Below are positions 25,597-35,331 of a stretch of DNA of 64,000 bases, piece after piece (the stretch's first letter is position 1; every line of letters starts with the position of its first letter). Position numbers and translations under genes: made by a program. The notes under the pieces were generated by a model that did no database searches, was not told the origin of the DNA, and saw only the letters and a program-made list of their open reading frames with translations. Origin of the DNA: JAENVT01 sp963805445 (GTDB taxonomy: Bacteria; Actinomycetota; Acidimicrobiia; Acidimicrobiales; Ilumatobacteraceae); assembly GCA_963805445.1 (NCBI GenBank), contig CAWDUI010000008.1, forward strand, positions 1-64,000, written 5' to 3'.

Positions 25597-26674
25597 GACG
25601 TGCGACGGTATCGAATCACGACCATGCCATCGGTGTCATGGTCGTGGGGCAGGACCCGCCAACCATGGCCGTACGCGTCGCCACGACGACGACGGTGCCT
25701 CGGTGATCGGCTCGAAGCCGTCGGGCACTGGATGATCGATCGACTCCTCGGCCGTCAGCGTGCACACGCTGTACACCAGCCAACCCGCCGGACGCACCAG
25801 CGGTGCAGCCGCGGCGATGATGCGCGACTGCAGCAGTGCCAACTCACCGACGTCGGCCTCCGTGATTCGCCACCGCGGCGTCTGCTCGACGTCGCAGAGC
25901 ACCAAGTCCGCTGCAAGGCGCGTCGATCAGGACCCGGTCGAAACCCGCTGGGCGGAACGGCGGCGCTGCGGCGTCGCCGACCACGACGGGAACGCCTTGG
26001 ATCAAGCGGGCTCGGTGCATCTGCAGATCCGCGGCTACCACGTACGCGCCGTTCGATGCCATGGCCGTGGCCTTGCCGCCGGGCGCCGCGCACAGGTCGA
26101 GCACCCGCTCCCCCGGTGCCGCCTCGACCGCCGCGGCGACCCATTGCGAGGCCAGGTCCTGGCGATAGCCGTCGTCGCGTACCGAGACCGGCGCAGGCTC
26201 GTTCATCCGCGACATCGCCGCTTCGGCATCGTCGCCCAACTCGACGCGCAGGCGCTCGAAGATCCAGTCCGGGTAGCTCAGCCGGACGGCCGCGTTCGGC
26301 CAATCCATCGGCTTGTCCGCGACACGCCGCAGGATCGCATTGACGAATCCTCTTGCCGCTTTCGGCGCCAACTCGACGGTCTCGCCGACGGCGGCATGCG
26401 CGGCGACCCCGGCAAAGTGGAGTTGGTACGCGCCGAGGCGCAACAGCGTGCGCAACGCCGGCTGCGGTTCCTTGACGAGGAACCGATCGATGAGCGCGTC
26501 ACAGGCCCGCCGCATTCGTGTCGTGCCATAGACGAGCTCGGTGACGAAGCCTCGGTCGCGCTCGCTCAACCTGGACCGGCCGAGCTCGCTCTGCAACAAC
26601 AGGTTGGCGTACGCCCCTTCGTGATCGATGCGCTGCAGGCAGCGATAGGCCACCTGTCGAGCATTGGTCATCAA
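25593..26674 (-). CDS. rsmB: 16S rRNA m5C967 methyltransferase (RsmB/Sun family), two frameshifts
   Basis: The N-terminal NusB-like RNA-binding domain (AYRCLQRIDHEGAYANLLLQ, RGFVTELVYGTTRMRRACDA; residues 1-140) is followed by the NOL1/NOP2/Sun catalytic domain with VLDLCAAPGGKATAMASNG (SAM site), RVLIDAPCSGLGALRRR and VYSVCTLTAEES, which hold the two catalytic cysteines. Removing one G near 25915 gives LRRRQTPRWRITEADVGE. Removing another near 25675 gives YGHGWRVLPHDHDTDGMVVI and the TGA at 25593, which overlaps the moaB-like start. About 360 residues. Its position after def and fmt is the usual bacterial order. Confidence 0.92.
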
Positions 26675-26743
26675 TCGCCGACGATACCTGCCGGTTCGAT
26701 GACTTGCGGTGTCATCGAACTCCCTTGGCGTCGCGTTCGGACG

Positions 26744-27629
26744 TCACCCCGGAGCCGACGGCTCGCCCAGATCTTCGGCTTCTGCCAGCCGTGCACCACG
26801 GGCAAATGCTTCGAACGGCATCGCCGCCTTGCCCTCCGGCTGCACCGTGAGGAGACGGAGCCCACCGACGCGATCGCCTCGCAACTCGTTCGACGGTGGG
26901 CTGGCAGCGAGGGCCAGCTCGGCCGCAACGATTCGGAGGCGCCTGCCGTGCAGGGTCGTCCATGCCCCCCCGAGCCGCACCAATCGATCGATCTCGACGG
27001 GCGACCTCGTCCAGTCGATGCGCAGTTCGTCGGGTCGCATCTTCGCCGCGTACGTCGGATCGCCCGATTGCGGGTGCGGCACATCCGAGCCCGGCCCGCA
27101 GCTCGGTCACGAGCATCCGCGTGCCGACGTCGACCAGGCCCAGACGCAGCTCGGCCGCGGTGGTCGTCGCCCCGATCGGCACGACCTGGCAGCGGTAGAC
27201 GGGGCCGGTGTCGAGCCCTGCTTCGAGTTGCATCAGGCAGACACCGGTCTCGTCGTCGCCTGCCAAGAGGGCGCGTTCGACCGGGGCGGCTCCGCGCCAT
27301 CGGGGCAGGAGCGAGAAGTGCAGGTTCACCATCGGCACAGCGGCGAGCACGTGCGGTTTGATCAACTGCCCGAACGCCACCACGACACCGAGGTCGGCAT
27401 CCACATCCAGCACATCGTCGACGGTGTGCGACACCGCCAAACCCATCTCGGCGGCGGCAGCCTTGACGGGACTCGGCATCAACTGCGACCCGCGTCCTCT
27501 GCGCTTGTCGACACGGGTGACGACCAGCGCAATCTCGAAGCCGGCATCTGCCAGGGCTCGCAACGGCGGCACCGCGATCTCGGGCGTGCCGAGGTACACC
27601 AACCGGCGCGGTGGCGCGGCGCGCGTCAC
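26744..27629 (-). CDS. fmt: methionyl-tRNA formyltransferase, one frameshift
   Basis: Formylates initiator Met-tRNA. RLVYLGTPEIAVPPLRALAD opens the Rossmann formyltransferase domain. VVAFGQLIKPHVLAAVPMVN and LHFSLLPRWRGAAPVERALL contain the catalytic Asn-His-Asp region and the SLLPxWRGAAP signature. The C-terminal OB-like domain after a frame change near 27085 (KMRPDELRIDWTRSPVEIDR, LRLLTVQPEGKAAMPFEAFA) is typical. The stop at 26744 leaves 70 nt before rsmB, so another indel may hide the true end. The ATG overlaps the def stop as ATGA. Confidence 0.92.
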
Positions 27630-28153
27630 TGCAGACGCAGGCGGCGCTTCGGGGCTTCGACCGCCGGCTGCTCTTGCACTCGGCGGTACTCGATCATCGC
27701 TTCTTTGCGCTGCTCGGGCGTCATGCGGTCGAACATCAGCACCCCGTGCAGGTGGTCGATCTCGTGCTGGAACAGCCGACCCATCAACTCACTGGCCTCG
27801 AGCTCGATCTCGTCACCGTCGATCGTCAGGCCACGCATCAGCACGTGGTTCGGCCGCAGCATCTCGACGTACAGACCCGGAATGCTGAGGCACCCTTCGT
27901 CGTACAGCCATTCGCCGCTCGATTCGATGATCTGCGGATTGATGATCGCCATCTGCTCGTCATCGACATCCCAGACGAAGATCTGCTTCTGCACGCCGAT
28001 CTGCGGAGCCGCCAGCGCGATCCCCGAATCGCTCTCGTAGAGCGTGTCGAACATGTCGTCGACGAGCCGGGCGATCTTGCCGTTGACATCGGCGACTTCG
28101 GCGGCCTTCGTCTTCAAGACGGGGTCGCCGTAGGTGCGGATCTGGTACGCCAT
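27626..28153 (-). CDS. def: peptide deformylase
   Basis: 175 residues, intact. All three active-site motifs are present: SGIALAAPQIGVQKQIF (motif 1, GIALAAPQIG), YDEGCLSIPGLYV (motif 2, EGCLSIP with the metal Cys) and LFQHEIDHLHGVL (motif 3, QHEIDHL with the two metal His). It removes the N-formyl group from nascent proteins. It is first in a def-fmt-rsmB-moaB-like chain of overlapping genes. TAGCCT lies 7 nt before the ATG. Confidence 0.97.
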   Translation of the reverse strand: MAYQIRTYGDPVLKTKAAEVADVNGKIARLVDDMFDTLYESDSGIALAAPQIGVQKQIFVWDVDDEQMAIINPQIIESSGEWLYDEGCLSIPGLYVEMLRPNHVLMRGLTIDGDEIELEASELMGRLFQHEIDHLHGVLMFDRMTPEQRKEAMIEYRRVQEQPAVEAPKRRLRLQ

Positions 28154-28160
28154 AGCTGCA

Positions 28161-28166
28161 AGGCTA
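28161..28166 (-). promoter_or_regulatory. leaderless -10 of the def-fmt-rsmB unit
   Basis: TAGCCT, seven bases (TGCAGCT), then ATG at 28153. Same hexamer and spacing as at hisG. Confidence 0.45.
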
Positions 28167-28175
28167 CCGATCGAG

Positions 28176-28770
28176 ATGGGTCACTACTTCGACGAGCAAC
28201 CCGACGCACCGTCGATGCCGCGCGATGTGGAGCTGTGGCTGCCCGACATGTCGGTGACCCTCACCACCGATCGCGGAGTGTTCGGCTACGAGCAGATCGA
28301 CGCCGGCAGCAAGCTGCTGCTGCTGAAGGCGCCGCTCGCCACCATCGGCGGGCGACCTGCTCGACCTCGGCTGCGGTGTGGGCACGATTGCCCTGCCGCT
28401 GGCACGTCGGGCGCCCGGCGCGGTCGTCTGGGCCATCGACGTCAACGAGCGGGCACGTGCCCTGTGCACGGCCAACGCCGAGGCGAACGGGCTCTCGAAC
28501 ATCCGAGTTGCCGCGCCCGACGAGGTGCCACCCGCCATCGAGTTCGATTGCATCTGGAGCAACCCGCCCATCCGGATCGGCAAGCCCGCACTCCACGATC
28601 TCCTGCTCACCTGGCTCGGCCGCCTCTCGCCCACTGGATACGCCGTCCTGGTCGTCCACAAGCACCTCGGCGCGGATTCGCTGCAGCGCTGGTTGATCGA
28701 GCAGGGACATCCCACCGAACGGCTCGCCTCGTCGAGCGGCTACCGGATCCTGCATGTAGTCAGACCCTGA
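28176..28770 (+). CDS. RsmC-like class I methyltransferase, one frameshift
   Basis: About 198 residues. PDMSVTLTTDRGVFGYEQID, then after removing one G near 28352 GDLLDLGCGVGTIALPLA (SAM motif I), VVWAIDVNERARALCTANAE and FDCIWSNPPIRIGKPALHDL. The NPP motif marks N-methylation of bases, and the SNPPIRIGK context is that of RsmC-type 16S rRNA m2G methyltransferases. Single-domain actinobacterial versions of this size exist. It is divergent from def, with 22 bp between the starts. It could act on other RNA or on DNA. Confidence 0.8.
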
Positions 28771-28894
28771 CCGGTCAGCGCACCCGGTGGATCGCGCCGC
28801 GGGGCTCACTCTCGCCCGAAATGCGTACCTTCGATGACGACAGGTCGCGTCGAAAGTGCACACTTCCACCCGGCGCGGGCGGCACTGCTCTCCA

Positions 28895-30614
28895 TCATCG
28901 GGCGGGATCGACCTCGATGCGCAGCCGCGAGCCCTTCGGGCGTGGGGTCGCCGCGATCGCCGTCGCCGAGCTCATCCCAATTCGGCGCGCGGAGGAGGAT
29001 CGACGTCGCCCGACTCCGACGCTTCGAGCCCGGTTGCCATGGCGAACTCGGCCGCGCCGGCGCCCGATATCGCAGCAAGCGCGGCGAACGGTGGAAGGCC
29101 GAGCAACTCCCGACGGCTCAGCTCGGCCTTGGCAGCCGCGCGACGGGTCGGCGTGCAACACCGCCTGCAGCACCTCGTGACGCGGCAGGAACGTCTGCAC
29201 CAACAGACGCCCGCCCGCGCTGCGTCGCCCCACCAGCCGTGCGGCTCGCGCCAGCAGCGCCATGGCCTGCTCGCCGGCCCGGTACCTGGGTGCCAACAGC
29301 TCGGCGTCGAGGTCGAGGAACGCCACGACGTCGGCTCGGCCGGCGCGGTGCAGCACCGCTTCCGTGCCGATCAACACGTCGCAATCGGGCAGCGATTCGC
29401 GTGTCGCCGGTGACCATGCCCACCGGCCGGCCGGCCGCCGCCTCGATCTCCTCCGCAGACGGCTCACTCCCGGCCGCAGCAAGGACAGCGCCCCGGAACC
29501 GCAGTGCTGGCAGACGACGGGACGCGTCGTGCCGCAGCGGTGGCACACGAGCGATCCGGTGTCGTCCTGGACGACTGCTGCCTGGCACTTCTCGCACCGT
29601 TGCAGCGACTTGCAGGTGCGACACGCCAGCAGCCGTGCCCGGCCCTTGGTGTTGTGCACGCAGATGACGCGCTGGTCGGCGTTGCGCAGGTGCTGGATCA
29701 GCGGCGACGTCAGCAAGGAGCGCTTCCACGGCTCCTCCTGCGAGCGGTCGACCAGTTCGAGGATCGGCCAGCCGTCGCGCTCTTCGGCAACCGAGCTGCG
29801 CCGGAACGAATCTCGCCGCCCAGAGCAACGCTGTCGCCGATGGGCATGGTGACACCAGAGCGCATGGCACACCGGCGCGCGCGGCTCGTTCGATGGCAAC
29901 GTCGCGTGCATGCCAGGTCGGCGAGCGTTCCTCCTGCAGCGCTTCGTCGTGCTCGTCGAGCACGACGATCGAGCGCATGCCGGCGCACGGTGCCCAGACC
30001 GCGCTGCGGCCGCCGATCACGACATCGACACCGGCCGCGGCGCGCGCCCACTGGTCAGGGTGGACGGCGACGGAGTAGCCGGACTGGCGAAGCCGAGCGC
30101 CCAGGCGCCGCGCCTCGTCGACGGCCGGGTGGATCACGAGAGCCGGACCACGAGCCAACGCCTCGACGACGCACCGCGAAGATGATCTGCGGACGGCGGC
30201 AAGGCGGATCAATCGAGGCAGCGGACTGTCGATCGAGTGCTCCCGCAGGGCGGTGCTGCGGCAACGGCAGCTGTGCCCACCATGCCAGGAGGGCTGGCTG
30301 CCACCATGAACGGACGCAGCCGACCTGCGCCCCATCGCATCGACGCCCAGCGAGCGAGGTCGATGAGGTCCGCCGAGGGTCCGATACCCGACCACTTCGC
30401 CAACGGTATGAGCCGGGCGACCGCCACGGATCCGTCCGGATCGCCCAGCGACACGATCCAGCCGCCGACGCGCCGTCCGTGCAACGAGACGCGCACCATC
30501 GAGCCGACATCGCACGCGGCTGCGCATCGCGTCGGGAACGAGATAGTCGAACTGCTTGTCGAGCCCGGTCACGTCAGGGACGACGCGGGCGACCAGCGGC
30601 GACGACGGGTCCAT
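28895..30614 (-). CDS. priA: PriA-like primosomal protein N', apparently without ATPase motifs, several frameshifts
   Basis: About 570 codons. The N-terminus reads ARVVPDVTGLDKQFDYLVPD (3' DNA-binding domain). Middle: GPALVIHPAVDEARRLGARL, VVIGGRSAVWAPCAGMRSIV and VLDEHDEALQEERSPTWHAR. Four Cys pairs (CRTC, CEKC, CHRC, CQHC between about 29640 and 29510) form the zinc module, then GTEAVLHRAGRADVVAFLDL. The Walker A stretch expected before GPALVIHP is not there, and DEHD stands where helicases have DEEH. This matches actinobacterial PriA-like proteins regarded as lacking helicase activity. At least five frame changes make exact residues uncertain. Confidence 0.82.
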
Positions 30615-30634
30615 TGCCCGGCGACGCTAGAGGA

Positions 30635-31831
30635 TTACAGGCCGACAGCGCTCTTGTAGTCGGCGAGCTTGCTGACGGCTTCCCAGGTGAACTCGGGCAG
30701 CGCCCGGCCGAAGTGGCCGTAGGCAGCGGTCTTGCGGTAGATCGGCCGCTTCAGGTCGAGGTCGCGCACGATTGCCGCCGGGCGGAGGTCGAAGACCTCC
30801 TTGACGGCGGCGACGATCTTGTCGTTGTCGACGGTGTTGGTCCCGAACGTCTCGACGAGGATGCTCATCGGATGCGCCATCCCGATCGCGTAGGCCACCT
30901 GTACCTCGCAGCGGTCGGCGGCGCCCGACGCAACGACGTGCTTCGCCACCCAGCGCGCAGCGTAGGCAGCCGAACGGTCGACCTTCGACGGGTCCTTGCC
31001 GCTGAACGCTCCGCCTCCGTGGCGACCCATGCCGCCGTACGTGTCGACGATGATCTTGCGACCGGTCAGGCCGGTGTCGCCGTGGGGTCCACCGATCACG
31101 AACTTGCCGGTGGGGTTGATGTACACGTTGTACGCGTCGTCGGCGAACTGGGCCGGCACGACCGGGCGGATGACCTGCTCGATGAGATCGGGGCGGATGA
31201 CAGTGTCACGATCGACCCCGTCCTGGTGCTGTGTCGAGATCAACGCCGTGACCAAGCGGACTGGTTTGCCGGTGCTGTCGTACTCGAACGTCACCTGCGT
31301 CTTGCCGTCCGGCCGGAGATACGGGACCGCGCCGGCCTTGCGCACATCAGTGAGCTTCTCGGCCATCCGGTGCGCCAGCCAGATGGGCAGCGGCATCAGA
31401 TCGGGCGTGTCGTTGCACGCGTAGCCGAACATCATCCCCTGGTCGCCGGCGCCTTGACTGTTGATGATGTCTTCACCGCTGCGGCCTCCACGTAACTCTT
31501 CACTCATGTCGACGCCCTGGGCGATGTCGCCGCTCTGCTCGTCGATCGACACGATCACGCCGCACGTGTTGCCGTCGAAGCCGTACAGCGCATTGTCGTA
31601 GCCGATGCCGTTGATGACCTCGCGGGCCAGCTTCGGGATGTCGACGTAGGCGTTCGTCGTGATCTCGCCGGCCACGACGCACAGTCCGGTCGTGAGCAAC
31701 GTCTCGCAGGCCACGCGTCCGTTCGGGTCCTCGGTGAGGATTGCGTCGAGAACCGCGTCGCTGACCTGGTCGGCCATCTTGTCGGGGTGGCCCTCGGTGA
31801 CGCTTTCCGAGGTGAACGTGTAGTTGCTCAC
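30635..31831 (-). CDS. metK: S-adenosylmethionine synthetase
   Basis: 398 residues, intact. Visible motifs are SESVTEGHPDKMADQVSDAV, NSQGAGDQGMMFGYACNDTP (GAGDQGxMFGYA signature), TGRKIIVDTYGGMGRHGGGA with the P-loop-like GGGAFSGKDPSKVDRSAAY, and CEVQVAYAIGMAHPMSI. It makes SAM from ATP and methionine. The GTG at 31831 overlaps the coaBC stop as GTGA, with AGGAG 9 nt upstream, so there is no room for a SAM riboswitch directly ahead. Confidence 0.97.
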   Translation of the reverse strand: MSNYTFTSESVTEGHPDKMADQVSDAVLDAILTEDPNGRVACETLLTTGLCVVAGEITTNAYVDIPKLAREVINGIGYDNALYGFDGNTCGVIVSIDEQSGDIAQGVDMSEELRGGRSGEDIINSQGAGDQGMMFGYACNDTPDLMPLPIWLAHRMAEKLTDVRKAGAVPYLRPDGKTQVTFEYDSTGKPVRLVTALISTQHQDGVDRDTVIRPDLIEQVIRPVVPAQFADDAYNVYINPTGKFVIGGPHGDTGLTGRKIIVDTYGGMGRHGGGAFSGKDPSKVDRSAAYAARWVAKHVVASGAADRCEVQVAYAIGMAHPMSILVETFGTNTVDNDKIVAAVKEVFDLRPAAIVRDLDLKRPIYRKTAAYGHFGRALPEFTWEAVSKLADYKSAVGL

Positions 31832-33090
31832 TGAGCTGCTCCTGAGTCACTGGGGTTGGGGTTGTAGCTAGAGGTTGTCGATCGACTTGAGTCGCTTCTA
31901 CTTACACCAGATCGAAGCTCAGCGACACATTCCAGTATCGCCCTGGCGACCGAACGTTTGTCCGTGAGCGCGACCGTCGTGGTGACCCCGTCGTGACGCA
32001 GCAACGTGACTGCGTTCGTGTCGTGCTGAAAGCCGACGTTCGGGGCGCTGACGTCGTTGGCGACGACGAGGTCGAGGTTCTTGCGGCGCAACTTGGCCTG
32101 CGCGTTGGCCAGCAGGTCGCTGGTCTCGGCTGCGAAGCCGACCAATGTCTGGCCGGGGCGCTTGCGCGCACCGAGCCCGGCGAGGATGTCGGGCGTCGGT
32201 TCGAGCACGACCTCGGGAACGCCGCCGTCTTTCTTGATCTTGCCGGCTTCGGCGGACTTGGGCCGGAAATCGGCAACCGCCGCGGCCATCACCACCACGT
32301 CGGCGATCGACGCCAACGCCTCCACCGCCGCCTGCATCTCGGCGGCGGTCTCGACCTCCTGGAGCGTGGCGCCGACCGGTGTCGGCAGGTCGACCGTCGA
32401 CACCAGCGTGACCCGAGCGCCGAGCGCGAGCGCTTCGGCGGCAACCGCATAGCCCTGCTTGCCACTGCTGCGATTGGCGATGACGCGCACTGCGTCGATC
32501 GGCTCGCGGGTTCCACCAGCCGTCACCACGACGTGCACCCCGGCAAACGCGCCACCGCCGAGCACACGTTCGACCTCGGCCATGATTCGCTCCGGCGAAG
32601 CCAGGCGACCCTTGCCGGAATCCCCGCCGGCGAGGCGGCCCTCGTCGGGCTCGACGATGTGCACGCCACGGCGGCGCAGCGTGGCGATGTTGTCAGCGAC
32701 CGCGGGGTGCTCCCACATCTCGGTGTGCATCGCCGGGCACACGATGACCGGTGCACGCGAAGCCAGCAGCACGTTGGTCAACAGGTCGGTCGACAATCCC
32801 CCGGCGTAGGCGCCGATCAGTCGGGCGGTCGCCGGAACGACCAGCACGAGGTCAGCAGTCTGCCCGAGGACGGTGTGGGGAATCGGGGTGGCCTCATCCC
32901 ACAGGCTGCGTTGCACCGGCTCGCTGGCCAAGGCCGACAAGGTGGTGATCCCCAAGAAGTGCTCTGCGCCCCTGGTCATCACCGGGATGACGTGGGCGCC
33001 GGCATCGACCAGTCGGCGGCAGACCTCGACGGCCTTGTAGGCAGCGATGCCCCCGGTCACACCGAGAACGACGCGCTTGCCTGCCAACAT
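31828..33090 (-). CDS. coaBC: bifunctional phosphopantothenoylcysteine decarboxylase / phosphopantothenate-cysteine ligase
   Basis: 420 residues, intact. The N-terminal CoaC flavoprotein half has VVLGVTGGIAAYKAVEVCRR, LSTDLLTNVLLASRAPVIVC and PAMHTEMWEHPAV (PxMxxxMW motif, residues about 120-128). The C-terminal CoaB half has VVVTAGGTREPIDAVRVIAN, RSSGKQGYAVAAEALALGAR and MAAAVADFRPKSAEAGKIKK. It carries out two consecutive steps of coenzyme A synthesis. The last 35 residues (SRSDSSRSTTSSYNPN) are unusually Ser-rich and run right up to the metK start. rpoZ lies 21 bp upstream. Confidence 0.96.
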   Translation of the reverse strand: MLAGKRVVLGVTGGIAAYKAVEVCRRLVDAGAHVIPVMTRGAEHFLGITTLSALASEPVQRSLWDEATPIPHTVLGQTADLVLVVPATARLIGAYAGGLSTDLLTNVLLASRAPVIVCPAMHTEMWEHPAVADNIATLRRRGVHIVEPDEGRLAGGDSGKGRLASPERIMAEVERVLGGGAFAGVHVVVTAGGTREPIDAVRVIANRSSGKQGYAVAAEALALGARVTLVSTVDLPTPVGATLQEVETAAEMQAAVEALASIADVVVMAAAVADFRPKSAEAGKIKKDGGVPEVVLEPTPDILAGLGARKRPGQTLVGFAAETSDLLANAQAKLRRKNLDLVVANDVSAPNVGFQHDTNAVTLLRHDGVTTTVALTDKRSVARAILECVAELRSGVSRSDSSRSTTSSYNPNPSDSGAAQ

Positions 33091-33111
33091 CGAGACGCTG
33101 CCGATGTTTGA

Positions 33112-33411
33112 TCAGGCGACGGTGTCGGCGGCTGCGTCGTCGCCGGCAGACTCTGCTTCTGCATCCGGCATCTCGACGCGCACGATCTTGTGAGCGGCGA
33201 TCTCTTCGAACCCGATGCTCAGCGGCTTCCGCGCGATCGAACTGACCTGGGGCGGAACCATGTGGCCGAGACCATCACCGAGTTGGTTGAAGTAGGAGTT
33301 GATCTGCCGCGCCCGGCGGGCAGCGAGCGTGACCAAGCTGAACTTGGAGTCGACCGTATCGAGCAGATCCTCGATCGGCGGGTTCATCATCGTGTCGTGG
33401 GCGCGAGCCAT
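33112..33411 (-). CDS. rpoZ: RNA polymerase omega subunit
   Basis: 99 residues, intact. MNPPIEDLLDTVDSKFSLVT, LAARRARQINSYFNQLGDGL and KPLSIGFEEIAAHKIVRVEM match omega, including the AxRARQI helix that clamps beta-prime. The acidic tail (DAEAESAGDDAAADT) is a lineage feature. AGGAGG lies about 7 nt before the ATG, one of the few clear Shine-Dalgarno sites here. Confidence 0.95.
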   Translation of the reverse strand: MARAHDTMMNPPIEDLLDTVDSKFSLVTLAARRARQINSYFNQLGDGLGHMVPPQVSSIARKPLSIGFEEIAAHKIVRVEMPDAEAESAGDDAAADTVA

Positions 33412-33470
33412 AGTTCAGCCTCCTGAGCGGTTGGTCAGTGTACAGCCCCACGACCCCAACCTGGCGACTC

Positions 33471-34037
33471 TCACGCCTTGCGATGCTGCGCAATGATGGC
33501 CAGCATCTCGTCGACCGTGCGCTCGAGGTTGTCGTTGACCACGACATGATCAGCCATGGCCAGGCCGACCGGCTCCTCGTCGAGCGCCTTGCGGAGCCGT
33601 TCGTCGACAAGATGCTCCGGGTCGCCGCGGCCACGCAGGCGTCGTTGCTGCTCGTCGCGAGACGGCGGCAGCACGAAGATCAGGATCGCATCGGCGTGGA
33701 GGTTCTTCACCTGGCCGGCGCCATCGACCTCGATCTCGAGCACCACATCGCGCCCATCCGACACGTCGGGCATCGGTGTGCCGTAGTAGTTGTCGAGGAA
33801 TGTGGTCCACTCCAGAAAGCCGCCGTCGGCGCGGCGCTTTTCGAATCCCTCGTGGTCGCAGAAGACATAGGCGGTGTCGGCCTCGCCCGGGCGTTGTCGG
33901 CGAGTCGTCCACGACCGGCTCAACCACAGGTTTGGGTCGCGCTCGACGAGTGCGTTGACGATCGTCCCTTTGCCTACCCCACCGGGGCCGGAGATGACGA
34001 TGATGAGTGGGTCGGCGGTGCCGTCGCTGGCCGCCAT
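33471..34037 (-). CDS. gmk: guanylate kinase
   Basis: About 188 residues, intact. ISGPGGVGKGTIVNALVERD (P-loop), SRSWTTRRQRPGEADTAYVF (SxTTRxxRxGExxGxxY GMP-binding region) and VVLEIEVDGAGQVKNLHADA (VLEIDxQG equivalent). It converts GMP to GDP. The chosen start is the ATG at 34037 (MAASDG), 4 bp after the mihF stop; an in-frame ATG at 34085 lies inside mihF. Confidence 0.96.
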   Translation of the reverse strand: MAASDGTADPLIIVISGPGGVGKGTIVNALVERDPNLWLSRSWTTRRQRPGEADTAYVFCDHEGFEKRRADGGFLEWTTFLDNYYGTPMPDVSDGRDVVLEIEVDGAGQVKNLHADAILIFVLPPSRDEQQRRLRGRGDPEHLVDERLRKALDEEPVGLAMADHVVVNDNLERTVDEMLAIIAQHRKA

Positions 34038-34041
34038 GGCC

Positions 34042-34353
34042 TCACTTGCCGAGTTGATCGAGCAATGACTGCTTTTGGACCGCACCCAGCCCTTGTACGC
34101 GGCGGTTGTCGGCGATGCCGATGTCTTCCATGATCTTGCGAGCCTTGACCTTGCCGACGCCGGGCAGCGACTCGAGCAGCGAAACCACTTTGAGTTTGCC
34201 GACGGTCACGCTGGTCGAAGCCAGGGCCTCACGGATCGAGACAGAACCATTCTTCAGTTGGTTCTTCAGTTCAGCTCGAGCAGCGCGGGCCTCGGCGGCC
34301 TTGGCCAGAGCAGCCGTGCGTTGTTCGGGCGTGAGTTGAGGAGGTGTTGCCAT
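34042..34353 (-). CDS. mihF: actinobacterial integration host factor
   Basis: 103 residues, intact. ALAKAAEARAARAELKNQLK is the long N-terminal helix. VVSLLESLPGVGKVKARKIM is the helix-hairpin-helix-like DNA-binding region (LPGVGKxxAxxIM), and VQGLGAVQKQSLLDQLG ends the protein. This nucleoid-associated protein family is specific to actinobacteria and normally sits upstream of gmk, as here. Confidence 0.95.
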   Translation of the reverse strand: MATPPQLTPEQRTAALAKAAEARAARAELKNQLKNGSVSIREALASTSVTVGKLKVVSLLESLPGVGKVKARKIMEDIGIADNRRVQGLGAVQKQSLLDQLGK

Positions 34354-34397
34354 TCCAAAACCCTAGTCCTGACCTGGCAACCAATTGCGGCATTCGT

Positions 34398-35312
34398 TCA
34401 ATGGGCTCCGCCAACGAGCCCCGACACAGATTCCACACCGTGCCGTTCACACCACTCGGCCACCCCTGCGAGCACCCGGACCGGGGTGTGCGGATCGGCG
34501 AAGTTTGCGGTTCCGACCTGCACGGCGCTGGCTCCGGCGAGGATCAGTTCAACCGCGTCCCACCCCGTGGACACTCCCCCGACGCCAACGATTCCCAGGT
34601 CAGGAAGGGCGGCGTGCACGTCGAACACGGTTCGCACGGCCACCGGATGGACCGGGCCGCCGCTATAGCCGCCTCCCCCCACACCGAGCGCCGGTGTGCG
34701 AGAAGCGGGATCGATGACCATCCCGAGCAGGGTGTTGATCAGCGTGACGGCTTCGGCCCCGGCGTGCTGAACGGCTGCCGCAACCTCGACGACGCGATCG
34801 GTGTTGGCACTGAGTTTTGCCCATCGAGCCCGCCCGCACGCCGACGTCGCCTCGATCACGGCCGCCGACAGGTCGGGGTCGTGGGCAAAGATTCCCCGGC
34901 GTCCCTCCAGGTTGGGGCACGAAAGGTTGACCTCGACCGCCACCACGTTGGCCGGCGCCTCGGCCAGTAGTTCGGCCACGCGGCGGTACTCGTCGACGGT
35001 GCGCCCCCAGATACTGACCACCACGCGGGCCCCGATCGCCGTCAGTGTCGGAAGCTCATCTGCGAGCCAGGCAAGCACGCCTGGCCCTTGCAATCCGACC
35101 GCGTTGATCATCCCGACTCCGGCCGGATGAACGCGAGGGGGCGGGTTGCCTTCCCACTCGAACGCGGCGAGTGACTTGACCACATGCGCGCCAATCTCGC
35201 CGAGGTCGAAGAAGGAGTGGAACTCCGCGCCGTGTCCCGCAGTCCCCGACGCGGTCATCACCGGGTTGGGCAGAGCGACCGACCCGACGCGCGTACGAAG
35301 GTCGGCGGTCAT
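34398..35312 (-). CDS. pyrD: dihydroorotate dehydrogenase, class 1 (class 1B-like)
   Basis: 304 residues, intact. RVGSVALPNPVMTASGTAGH, EGNPPPRVHPAGVGMINAVG and VVAVEVNLSCPNLEGRRGIF carry the class 1 signature SCPN with the catalytic Cys. INTLLGMVIDPASRTPALGV and VGGVSTGWDAVELILAGASA complete the FMN barrel. Class 1B enzymes need a PyrK electron-transfer subunit; pyrK is not beside it, where it often is. The start is the ATG at 35312, preceded by a TTG. A strong hairpin lies 20-64 nt upstream. Confidence 0.92.
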   Translation of the reverse strand: MTADLRTRVGSVALPNPVMTASGTAGHGAEFHSFFDLGEIGAHVVKSLAAFEWEGNPPPRVHPAGVGMINAVGLQGPGVLAWLADELPTLTAIGARVVVSIWGRTVDEYRRVAELLAEAPANVVAVEVNLSCPNLEGRRGIFAHDPDLSAAVIEATSACGRARWAKLSANTDRVVEVAAAVQHAGAEAVTLINTLLGMVIDPASRTPALGVGGGGYSGGPVHPVAVRTVFDVHAALPDLGIVGVGGVSTGWDAVELILAGASAVQVGTANFADPHTPVRVLAGVAEWCERHGVESVSGLVGGAH

Positions 35313-35331
35313 CAACCGCTCGTCTCACTAG

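Noticed and set aside
31828..31920. SAM riboswitch in front of metK
   Set aside because: coaBC reads through to overlap the metK GTG, and no SAM-I, II or IV core motif is visible.
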